A stretch of DNA of 19,784 nucleotides from contig CAZTNS010000053.1 of NCBI GenBank assembly GCA_964615585.1, positions 1 through 19,784 of the forward strand, written 5' to 3'. The position numbers and the translations under genes were made by a program. Source of the DNA: JAQIBY01 sp964615585 (GTDB lineage Bacteria; Bacteroidota; Bacteroidia; Bacteroidales; ML635J-15). Under the pieces are notes generated by a model. That model worked only from the letters and a program-made list of their open reading frames with translations, did no database searches and was not told the origin of the DNA. Positions 13,625 to 19,784 of the stretch are shown one piece after another (positions within the stretch are counted from its first letter, which is position 1; every line of letters starts with the position of its first letter).

Positions 13625-16408
13625 TTATTTCACCACCACATTGATGATTTTATTCGGCACAAAAATAAATTTTACCAGTTGTTTGCCGTCAATCCATTTT
13701 TGAGCTTTGGGGTGATTCATCACAGCTTTCCGGATATCATCTTTACTCATATCGTTTGGCACTTCAAATTTAAAACGCATTTTTCCGTTGAATGAAACAG
13801 GATACTCAAAACTGTTTTCAACAAGCAGTGAAGCGTCAAATACCGGAAATTCAGCATCTGCCACCGATCCTTTATTACCAAGCAAATGCCAAAGCTCATC
13901 TGCAAGATGCGGTGCAAAAGGAGCCAGCAGGATCACCATAGGCTCAAGTATTTCACGCTGATTGGCTTTTTGTTCTGAAAGCTCATTGGTTGTGATCATC
14001 AGGGTGGAAATGCAGGTGTTAAATGAAAAGCGTTCAATGTCCTCACTTACCTTTTTGATACAGGCATGCAGACTTTTCTTCGCTTTTTCACCTGCTTCTC
14101 CTTCCGTAACGGAAAATGCGTTGTTATCATGAAAAAGACGCCAGAATTTTTTCACAAAACGAAAAACACCTTCAATACCGTTGGTATCCCATGGCTTGTG
14201 AGACTCAATGGGACCCAAAAACATTTCGTACATACGCAGGGTATCAGCACCGTATTGTTGTATCAGGTCATCCGGATTCTGAACATTGTACTTTGATTTG
14301 GACATTTTTTCCACTTCCCATCCGCAGATGTACTTTCCATCTTCAAGCACAAATTCTGCTTCTTTGGCATCAGGCCGCCATTTTTTAAAAGCTTCGACAT
14401 TAAGAATATCATTGTCAACAATGTTAACATCCACATGCTGCCTGATGGTATCATAAGATTTTCTCAGTCCGTAACTGACAAATTTATTTTCATTTTTCAC
14501 TTTATAAACAAAATTCGAACGTCCCTGAATCATGCCCTGATTTATCAGCTTTTTAAATGGTTCTTCCTTCACAGACAGGCCAATATCAAATAAGAACTTG
14601 TTCCAGAAACGGGCGTAAATCAGGTGACCTGTGGCATGCTCGGCACCGCCCACATACAAGTCCACATCCTGCCAGTAGTTAACAGCCTCAGCAGAAAAAT
14701 ATCGCTCCTCATTGTGTGGGTCCATGTACCGGAGATAATACCCGCTTGAACCGGCAAAACCGGGCATGGTGTTGGTTTCCAATGGATGCCCTTCTTCTGT
14801 TTTCCAGTTTTCAGCCCTTGCCAGCGGCGGTTTGCCATCTTCTGTTGGCTGGTATTTGTCCACTTCCGGCAAATTAAGGGGTAATTTTTCTTCGGACAGG
14901 GTATGTGGAATGCCGTTTTTGTAATATACAGGGAAAGGTTCACCCCAATACCGCTGCCGGCTGAAAATGGCATCACGTAATTTGTAATTTACGCGGGCAC
15001 GGCCGATATCCTGTGCTTCAAGATAATCAATCACTTTGCGGATGGCATCTTTTACTTTCATGCCGTTGATGAAATCCGAATTGATGAGGGTGCCCTCTGT
15101 GGAATCTTTGCTGTCTTCCCACTCATCTGTGTTCCCGGGTTTTTCCCCTTCAGGGACAACAACCTGTATGATGGGAATATCAAAATGACCGGCAAATTTG
15201 AAATCCCGGCTGTCGTGAGCCGGCACTGCCATGATAGCGCCGGTACCGTATCCCGAAAGCACGTAATCGGCTACCCAGATGGGAATTTTTTTTCTGTTCA
15301 GAGGGTTAATGCCATAAGCCCCGGTAAAAACACCGCTGATTTCTTTGGCTTCAGCCTGGCGATCACGTTCTGAACGTTTTTTTGCCATTTTAACGTAGCT
15401 ACCAACATCAGCCTTTTGTTTAGCCGTCGTGATTTTATCAACCAGCTCATGTTCCGGAGCCAGCACCATGAACGTTGTGCCCCAGAGTGTATCCGGCCGT
15501 GTGGTAAACACTTCGATTTTTTCATCGTAGCCCTCAATACCAAAATCAACGGATGCACCCACCGACTTTCCTATCCAGTTTTTCTGCATTTCCTTCAGCG
15601 AATCGCTCCAGTTGATGGTATTAAGTCCCCGCAAAAGCCGTTCGACATAGGCGGTAATGCGCAATGACCATTGTTGCATGCGTTTCCTCTCCACGGGATG
15701 ACCGCCGCGCTCCGAATACCCGTCTTTTACCTCATCGTTGGCAAGCACGGTGCCCAATTCAGGACACCAGTTTACCATGGTTTCGGAAAGGTAAGCCAGC
15801 CGGTAATGCATTAGAATGTCAGACCGCTCTTTGTTAGTCATGCCTTTCCATGCTTCAGCGCTGAAGGATTCATGAGCATCGTGGGCAGCATTAACAGCAT
15901 CGCTGCCATGGTTTTCAAAATTGTTAACCAGCGCATTTACAGGGCGTGCTTTTTGTTGTGAAGTGTCGTACCAGTGATGAAACAGTTGAATGAAAGTCCA
16001 TTGAGTCCATTTGTAATAGGATGGGTCACAGGTACGCACTTCCCGCGACCAGTCAAAACTGAAACCAAGCTGGTCAAGCTGTGTGCGGTAACGACGAATG
16101 TTCTTTTCAGTAGTGGTTGCCGGATGCGTTCCCGTTTGTATGGCATATTGTTCGGCAGGCAATCCATAAGCATCAAATCCCATGGGATGCAACACGTTAA
16201 ATCCTTTCAGCCGTTTATACCGTGCGTAAATATCAGATGCAATGTATCCCAGCGGATGTCCAACATGCAACCCTGCCCCGGAAGGATACGGAAACATGTC
16301 GAGCACATAATATTTAGGTTTGCTCTCGTCTTCTGTCACTTTGTAAACCTGGTTTTCCCGCCAAACCTTCTGCCATTTTTTCTCAATATCGGTATAATCG
16401 TATTCCAT
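13625..16408 (-). CDS. leuS: leucine--tRNA ligase
   Basis: LeuRS, a class I synthetase, charges tRNA-Leu and edits mischarged products. The 927-aa product carries the HIGH-type motif HVGH (residues 48-51) within YPSGAGLHVGHPLGY. The editing (CP1) domain contains TTRPDTLWGTTFMVLAPEHE, and KMSKS is at 701-705. An anticodon-binding helical domain and a small C-terminal domain follow. Length is in the bacterial range. The start at 16408 (MEYDYTDIEKKW) fits the family. A near -7 element, TATTTTCG on the minus strand (16451-16444), lies about 35 bp upstream but is one base off the consensus. No T-box or other leader structure was recognised. Confidence 0.97.
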   Translation of the reverse strand: MEYDYTDIEKKWQKVWRENQVYKVTEDESKPKYYVLDMFPYPSGAGLHVGHPLGYIASDIYARYKRLKGFNVLHPMGFDAYGLPAEQYAIQTGTHPATTTEKNIRRYRTQLDQLGFSFDWSREVRTCDPSYYKWTQWTFIQLFHHWYDTSQQKARPVNALVNNFENHGSDAVNAAHDAHESFSAEAWKGMTNKERSDILMHYRLAYLSETMVNWCPELGTVLANDEVKDGYSERGGHPVERKRMQQWSLRITAYVERLLRGLNTINWSDSLKEMQKNWIGKSVGASVDFGIEGYDEKIEVFTTRPDTLWGTTFMVLAPEHELVDKITTAKQKADVGSYVKMAKKRSERDRQAEAKEISGVFTGAYGINPLNRKKIPIWVADYVLSGYGTGAIMAVPAHDSRDFKFAGHFDIPIIQVVVPEGEKPGNTDEWEDSKDSTEGTLINSDFINGMKVKDAIRKVIDYLEAQDIGRARVNYKLRDAIFSRQRYWGEPFPVYYKNGIPHTLSEEKLPLNLPEVDKYQPTEDGKPPLARAENWKTEEGHPLETNTMPGFAGSSGYYLRYMDPHNEERYFSAEAVNYWQDVDLYVGGAEHATGHLIYARFWNKFLFDIGLSVKEEPFKKLINQGMIQGRSNFVYKVKNENKFVSYGLRKSYDTIRQHVDVNIVDNDILNVEAFKKWRPDAKEAEFVLEDGKYICGWEVEKMSKSKYNVQNPDDLIQQYGADTLRMYEMFLGPIESHKPWDTNGIEGVFRFVKKFWRLFHDNNAFSVTEGEAGEKAKKSLHACIKKVSEDIERFSFNTCISTLMITTNELSEQKANQREILEPMVILLAPFAPHLADELWHLLGNKGSVADAEFPVFDASLLVENSFEYPVSFNGKMRFKFEVPNDMSKDDIRKAVMNHPKAQKWIDGKQLVKFIFVPNKIINVVVK

Positions 16409-16767
16409 AATATTTCTGTTCTGTCAAAGGAAATTTTTGACTGCGAAAATAGCAATTATTTGTGAAGCCGGAAAAACCATGTCAGGCGTTTTTCATTAAA
16501 CAGAAACCTTTGTTTTGAACAGCCTGAACATGATTGCCTCAGGAAAGGATGTCTCTGCCTTTTCTTTACAACACTTCCCGTGCCTGTATGCCGACAAGCG
16601 TTAGACAGACTGGCCTGCTAACAGTCAGCTTTGCTACAGAACTAAAGAAAATATCCACGACCGTTTTGTTACTCTGAGAATATCAGCATATAAAAATTTG
16701 AGCGGAATTCTCCTAAATATAAAATTAAATTGTTTTAGTAGAAAATTTACATTTTATTTTAAAAATA
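16409..16767. other. gene-free stretch between leuS and the YtxH-like gene
   Basis: No credible gene is visible here. It holds the possible leuS -7 element near 16444-16451 and a dispersed repeat (16520-16566). Moderately G/C-rich text to about 16680 looks like degraded repeat or gene remnant, and A/T-rich DNA leads into the next promoter. Confidence 0.5.
16520..16566 (+). repeat. dispersed repeat (GAACATNATTGCCTC family), copy 1
   Basis: About 37 of 48 aligned positions match 18063-18110 in the same orientation, including the blocks GAACAT, ATTGCCTC and TCTCTGCCTTT. The two copies bracket the YtxH/holin-like gene cluster. No open frame is conserved between them. Confidence 0.5.
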
Positions 16768-16798
16768 TTTGGCAGTCTAAATAATTATTTTATCTTTG
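16768..16798 (+). promoter_or_regulatory. promoter of the YtxH-like gene cluster
   Basis: TTTG (16768-16771), a 19-bp spacer, and TATCTTTG (16791-16798) match the Bacteroidota major sigma-factor consensus TTTG-N19-21-TAnnTTTG exactly. The predicted start near 16805 leaves a leader of about 70 bases before the ATG at 16877. Confidence 0.85.
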
Positions 16799-16876
16799 TA
16801 GAATATAAATAATTCAGATAGAGAATCTGGATTATAACAACTTAATTTATTGTATAATTTAAAAAAGGAGATTATT

Positions 16877-17113
16877 ATGACAAACAGTGGAAAAGTTTTA
16901 TTAGGCGTATTGGCAGGAGCTGCTGCCGGAGTAATTACAGGAATTCTTGTTGCACCTGCCAGCGGAAAAGAAACAAGGGAAAATATTTCTTCCAAAACTG
17001 ATGAATTGCTTACCAATTTGAAAGAATTCATGAGTAGAGAAAAGAAAGAAGAAAGCGAAAAAGCAGCGAAAGAAGCAGCAGGTCCAACTAAATCATCCAA
17101 AACTACAACCTAA
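16877..17113 (+). CDS. YtxH domain-containing small membrane protein
   Basis: A 78-aa protein with one glycine- and alanine-rich membrane segment (about residues 5-28: GKVLLGVLAGAAAGVITGIL, then VAPASGKETRE). This is the hallmark of YtxH-like proteins, followed by a charged, Lys/Glu-rich coiled-coil-prone tail. YtxH proteins are often general-stress-induced in Firmicutes; in Bacteroidota they commonly sit next to a small holin-family membrane protein, as here. The start at 16877 is set by an AAAGGAG Shine-Dalgarno sequence (16864-16870, six bases before the ATG), unusually strong for this phylum. An in-frame ATG at 16850 would precede that site. The molecular function is not known. Confidence 0.85.
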   Translation: MTNSGKVLLGVLAGAAAGVITGILVAPASGKETRENISSKTDELLTNLKEFMSREKKEESEKAAKEAAGPTKSSKTTT

Positions 17114-17167
17114 AGTTCGGATGTGAAGTCCGCTGACATGCAGATTTAGTTAGAAATCCACCGTTTT

Positions 17168-17183
17168 ACGGTGCTAACACCGT
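17168..17183 (+). terminator. small hairpin after the YtxH-like gene
   Basis: ACGGTG and CACCGT form a 6-bp stem with a CTAA loop, about 55 bp after the YtxH-like stop. A short T run (GGATTTTT) comes only about 10 bases later, so it is at best a weak terminator or attenuator. Confidence 0.35.
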
Positions 17184-17276
17184 GTTGATTATTGGATTTT
17201 TACCTGCTAAGCAGACTTTTAATCCAGAACTTTCAGGTTTTGGATGTAAAATAATTATAGCCTGAATTAAAAGTTT

Positions 17277-17314
17277 ACCATAAATATACTTAATTATATA
17301 GTTTTATTTATGGT
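17277..17314. repeat. 10-bp perfect inverted repeat in the YtxH-holin spacer
   Basis: ACCATAAATA (17277-17286) and TATTTATGGT (17305-17314) pair perfectly across an 18-base A/T-rich gap. It lies 42 bp before the holin-like ATG. It could be an operator or an mRNA stem; the A/T-rich stem argues against a terminator. Confidence 0.45.
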
Positions 17315-17355
17315 GAGCTTTTAGTGAAAGGCTTAACCTTTTTAATGATTGCTTT

Positions 17356-17685
17356 ATGCTGAAAAAAATTGAAGATTATATCAGTTCACGCATTTTATTG
17401 CTAAAAATTGAAGTAACTGAAAAAATCAGTGAGACCTTGTCAGTATTGTTCCGGCGAATCGTATTGTTTATGTTTGCTGGTTTTGTTGTTTTCTTTATTT
17501 CAATTGCACTTGCATTGTGGATTGGGAAACAGTGTGACTCGTATATTATTGGTTTTTTAGCACTGGCAGGTGTAAACCTTCTGCTTTTGGTTATTTTGTT
17601 CATTTTCCGGAAGCCATTGCTTGAAAAGCATATCAAAGACGAAGTGGTACGGACTGTATTTAAGGATACTGAAAAGCAGAAATAA
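17356..17685 (+). CDS. phage holin family-like two-TM membrane protein
   Basis: A 109-aa protein with two strong hydrophobic segments (about residues 34-55, RRIVLFMFAGFVVFFISIAL, and 63-86, YIIGFLALAGVNLLLLVILF). An amphipathic N-terminal helix comes first and a charged C-terminus last. This matches the small 'phage holin family / holin superfamily III' proteins of Bacteroidota. The name reflects topology; a lytic role is not implied, since no endolysin or phage genes are nearby. It follows the YtxH-like gene by 242 bp and is followed after 7 bp by a third small gene, so the two form one unit. Confidence 0.8.
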   Translation: MLKKIEDYISSRILLLKIEVTEKISETLSVLFRRIVLFMFAGFVVFFISIALALWIGKQCDSYIIGFLALAGVNLLLLVILFIFRKPLLEKHIKDEVVRTVFKDTEKQK

Positions 17686-17692
17686 CAATGCT

Positions 17693-17995
17693 ATGATAAA
17701 CAATTATAAAGAACTAAAACTGGTAAAGCGGGAAATTAAACACCGCATTCACCAAACCGAACAAGGTTATATTCAGCAATACAATTTGATATCAACTTTC
17801 CTGGATTTAACCGGAACGCATAAAGGCAAAAAGAATGAAAAAAACAGAAAGCATGTTCATTGCCTCATTTTACATACTATAACAGAGTACATCAAAGAAC
17901 AAAAATTCTTAAGTAAGTACAAAGAAGAATACAAAACACTGGTTGTACCGCTTGCATTGACCCTTATTTCATCCTTCCTCGTAAAAAAATTATAA
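17693..17995 (+). CDS. hypothetical protein of the YtxH/holin cluster
   Basis: A 100-aa basic protein that I do not recognise. The N-terminal 90 residues are hydrophilic and probably helical, with many Lys and Glu. The C-terminus (about 84-100, LVVPLALTLISSFLVKKL) is hydrophobic and could be a membrane tail anchor. The ATG at 17693 lies 7 bp after the stop of the holin-like gene, which fits translational coupling. A longer frame from 17621 would overlap the upstream gene by 65 bp and is less likely. Small genes in this position occur in similar Bacteroidota clusters, but no function can be given. Confidence 0.7.
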   Translation: MINNYKELKLVKREIKHRIHQTEQGYIQQYNLISTFLDLTGTHKGKKNEKNRKHVHCLILHTITEYIKEQKFLSKYKEEYKTLVVPLALTLISSFLVKKL

Positions 17996-18062
17996 CGCCT
18001 CCATTTTTACTTTGTTTTCCCCGTTGATTAACGTATTTGCAAAAATGCCTGTTTTATACGGG

Positions 18063-18110
18063 CAGCTGGAACATCATTGCCTCCGGGACATATATCTCTG
18101 CCTTTGCTTG
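18063..18110 (+). repeat. dispersed repeat (GAACATNATTGCCTC family), copy 2
   Basis: The partner of 16520-16566, with about 37 of 48 positions alike. It lies 67 bp after the small-membrane-protein cluster. It is preceded by GCCTGTTTTATACGGGC-like text and followed by a hairpin (18152-18177). Confidence 0.5.
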
Positions 18111-18151
18111 CTATCGTATATGCCTGTTTTTGCTATATTGCAGAACAGGAA

Positions 18152-18177
18152 TAGAGACGTGCTGCCGTAAGTCTCTA
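18152..18177. repeat. TAGAGAC hairpin (REP-like palindrome)
   Basis: TAGAGAC and GTCTCTA form a 7-bp perfect stem around a 12-base loop. GTAGAGAC-type palindromes are familiar as dispersed hairpins in Bacteroidota and cyanobacteria. No RAYT or IS200-like transposase is in the window. Confidence 0.5.
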
Positions 18178-18286
18178 CTCTGCCTGTAGCGCAAAAAATA
18201 ACAATGCAAAGCAGCAGGATATACGGCGCTGGTGGGCTGCAGCGCTATGGATTTTGCATTTTTTTTGGTAAAATCTGAATAATATA

Positions 18287-18317
18287 TGCAAATCTGCACT
18301 GAGATTGCATATTTGCA
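18287..18317. promoter_or_regulatory. operator-like box pair 1 upstream of the DUF4143 ATPase
   Basis: TGCAAATCTGCA (18287-18298) and TGCATATTTGCA (18306-18317) are two TGCA-N4-TGCA boxes 19 bp apart. The pair recurs 110 bp downstream. The symmetric half-sites suggest a dimeric DNA-binding protein. No regulator gene is visible next to it. Confidence 0.55.
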
Positions 18318-18368
18318 TAAATATGTGATTTTACTACCATTGATAACACAAATAATTCGCAATGATAT

Positions 18369-18376
18369 TATTTTTG
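18369..18376 (+). promoter_or_regulatory. putative -7 element of the DUF4143 ATPase gene
   Basis: TATTTTTG fits TAnnTTTG and lies between the two operator-like box pairs, 56 bp before the ATG. No TTTG is found at the usual -33 spacing, so a regulator may be involved or the match may be chance. Confidence 0.4.
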
Positions 18377-18396
18377 TGAATATGTAAATTAATTTA

Positions 18397-18427
18397 TGTA
18401 AATTTGCATTGTAATTGCAAATCTGCA
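18397..18427. promoter_or_regulatory. operator-like box pair 2 overlapping the ribosome-loading region
   Basis: TGTAAATTTGCA (18397-18408) and TGCAAATCTGCA (18416-18427) are again 19 bp apart. The 39 bases 18397-18435 match 18287-18325 at 32 positions. The second copy ends exactly in the ATPase start codon, so a bound protein here would cover the leader and the start. Confidence 0.55.
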
Positions 18428-18432
18428 TAAAT

Positions 18433-19587
18433 ATGATTGAAAGAAACATACAAAAACACTTGAAAAAAGTGTTGAGAAAATACCCGGTATTATCCCTGAC
18501 AGGACCAAGGCAATCGGGAAAAACAACGCTATTGAAATCCTTGTTCAATGATTATGCATACCACAACCTTGAACGTCCTGATACAAGAGAACTCATTATG
18601 ACTGACCCGGTAGGCTTACTTAAAAATCCACAAAAAGGCGTTGTTTTGGATGAGATACAAAACGTGCCTGAACTATTTAGCTATATACAAGCATTTTCAG
18701 ATGAAAACAAAATCAACGGACAATACATTCTTTCCGGTTCTCAAAGTTTTTTATTAAACAATGCCATATCACAAAGTCTGGCCGGAAGAACAAGCATAAA
18801 CAAATTATTTCCTTTTGATACTTCTGAATTAAGCGGATATATTGACAAATTGAGCACACAGGAACTGATATTGCAAGGCTTTTACCCGAGAATCTATGAC
18901 CAGCAAATAGACCCGGATGATTATTATCCGGATTATGTACAAACCTACGTTGAAAGAGATATACGCACATTAAAACAGATAGGTGATCTCAATCTTTTTA
19001 ACCGTTTTCTTAGTTTGTGTGCCGGAAGGGCAGGACAGATTCTGAATTACAGCTTACTTGCAAACGATACAGGCATATCAATAAATACTGCCAAATCATG
19101 GATTTCGCTGCTTGAAACCAGTTATGTCATATTCTTACTTCAGCCATTGTACAAAAACATGAATAAACGAATAATAAAATCACCTAAACTATATTTTTAT
19201 GATACCGGATTGCTGTCCTCTCTGCTAAAGATACGAGATGCGCATAATCTCAGAAACCATTATCTGTATGGCAGTATTTTTGAAAATTTTGTTATAACCG
19301 ATATTTTAAAAAATAACTATCATAAAGGAATAAAACCCAACATGTATTTCTGGAGAGAATCCAACGGTACTGAAATTGATCTGCTTATTGAAGTAAACAG
19401 CGTAAAAACACTGGCAGTGGAAATAAAAAGCGCTGCAACTTTTAACAAGGATTTTATCAAAAACCTCAACCGTTTTCCCAATAAAATAGACAACGCTAAC
19501 ATTGAAAAACACCTCATTTTCGACGGGGATACCAAAGGTAAAATAAAAGATATTTATTTTGGTTCGTGGAGGTCATATTACTTTTAA
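18433..19587 (+). CDS. ATP-binding protein, AAA plus DUF4143 domains
   Basis: A 384-aa protein of the common AAA_14/DUF4143 family. It has Walker A GPRQSGKT (residues 24-31), Walker B VVLDE (70-74), and a sensor-like ILSGSQS (99-105). A winged-helix-like middle (NDTGISINTAKSWISLLE) and the C-terminal DUF4143 region follow. The C-terminus contains NGTEIDLLIE and AVEIKSA, resembling a PD-(D/E)xK nuclease core. The family's function is unsettled; members occur as solitary, horizontally mobile genes and have been discussed in toxin-antitoxin or defence contexts. The ATG at 18433 is preferred over a TTG at 18415. Four TGCA-type boxes upstream suggest control by a repressor. No partner gene is seen within the remaining 197 bp. 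Confidence 0.9.
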   Translation: MIERNIQKHLKKVLRKYPVLSLTGPRQSGKTTLLKSLFNDYAYHNLERPDTRELIMTDPVGLLKNPQKGVVLDEIQNVPELFSYIQAFSDENKINGQYILSGSQSFLLNNAISQSLAGRTSINKLFPFDTSELSGYIDKLSTQELILQGFYPRIYDQQIDPDDYYPDYVQTYVERDIRTLKQIGDLNLFNRFLSLCAGRAGQILNYSLLANDTGISINTAKSWISLLETSYVIFLLQPLYKNMNKRIIKSPKLYFYDTGLLSSLLKIRDAHNLRNHYLYGSIFENFVITDILKNNYHKGIKPNMYFWRESNGTEIDLLIEVNSVKTLAVEIKSAATFNKDFIKNLNRFPNKIDNANIEKHLIFDGDTKGKIKDIYFGSWRSYYF

Positions 19588-19740
19588 AACCCCTGTTTCT
19601 TTTAATAAATTTAATTAATTGGTTCTACTGCAAACTTAGTGGAAAACCAAAAATATCTAAAGGTAAAAATTTATGTGATTTTAATTATTCGTTTTAATAT
19701 TCTTTAATCCATTAAATGATGAGTACATCCTAAAAAAAAA

Positions 19741-19777
19741 TGCCACCAAAGCACCAAAGCTCTAAATCCCACAAAAC
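19741..19777 (+). repeat. dispersed repeat (CCACNAAANCACCAAA family), copy 2
   Basis: It matches the minus strand at 6014-6049 with about five differences in 36 bases. It follows an A9 run at the end of the window and may continue beyond it. Confidence 0.6.
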
Positions 19778-19784
19778 ACAGATT

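Noticed and set aside
15974..16465. Open frame of 163 codons opposite leuS
   Set aside because: It is antisense to the HIGH-motif region of LeuS, with no family resemblance; a shadow frame.
17356..17685. Prophage lysis gene
   Set aside because: The holin-like name reflects two-TM topology only. There is no endolysin, structural or integrase gene nearby, and the YtxH neighbour fits a chromosomal membrane module.
18111..18548. Minus-strand frame of 145 codons across the repeat region and the ATPase start
   Set aside because: It spans hairpins, operator-like boxes and the Walker A region on the other strand. Its composition is atypical and no start signals are seen.
1..19784. CRISPR array, tRNA or rRNA genes, or an intact insertion sequence
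   Set aside because: No regularly spaced repeats with unique spacers, no tRNA or rRNA signatures and no transposase reading frame were seen.

Overview
The window looks like a chromosomal segment of a member of the Bacteroidota, probably an anaerobic or marine Bacteroidales-like lineage. The grounds are: a secreted enzyme ending in a type IX secretion (Por) sorting domain, an S46 dipeptidyl-peptidase (DPP7 family), Bacteroidota-type -7 promoter elements (TAnnTTTG), A/T-rich intergenic DNA with few Shine-Dalgarno sequences, and protein sequences close to Bacteroidota versions of EF-P, MnmG, AspS and LeuS. No rRNA, tRNA, CRISPR array or intact transposase gene was seen.

Layout. Positions 1-570 hold a small four-helix-bundle (S23/IVP-like) gene bracketed by A-rich short repeats. 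Then comes a minus-strand block: efp, a small lipoprotein gene overlapping dtd by 4 bp, dtd, ade (adenine deaminase) and mnmG. Perfect GTTCCACGTGGAAC palindromes lie at both ends of ade. They match the ParB-binding parS consensus and suggest that this region is close to the replication origin. From 5807 to 6364 there is a gene-free stretch containing a 299-bp unit bounded by 22-bp inverted repeats. Two plus-strand genes follow: a secreted CocE/NonD-type serine hydrolase with a T9SS tail, and aspS. Their promoter-leader regions are almost identical (40 of 45 bases up to and including the ATG). A strong bidirectional terminator separates aspS from the convergent minus-strand S46 peptidase, which is followed upstream by leuS.

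From 16.4 kb onward the DNA is more accessory in character. A textbook promoter drives a small-membrane-protein cluster (YtxH-like protein, two-TM holin-family-like protein, unrecognised 100-aa protein). A gene-free stretch with a dispersed repeat, a hairpin and two pairs of operator-like boxes then leads into a DUF4143-type AAA ATPase gene. The window ends in a short repeat that also occurs, inverted, near 6.0 kb.

Functionally, much of the window serves translation quality and capacity: EF-P, D-aminoacyl-tRNA deacylase, MnmG tRNA modification, AspRS and LeuRS. Two secreted or periplasmic hydrolases acting on peptides or esters fit a protein- and peptide-degrading lifestyle. I did not find a convincing new multi-gene defence or metabolic system. 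The most interesting signals are the parS pair, the duplicated promoter-leader, the operator array in front of the DUF4143 ATPase, and the inverted-repeat element.
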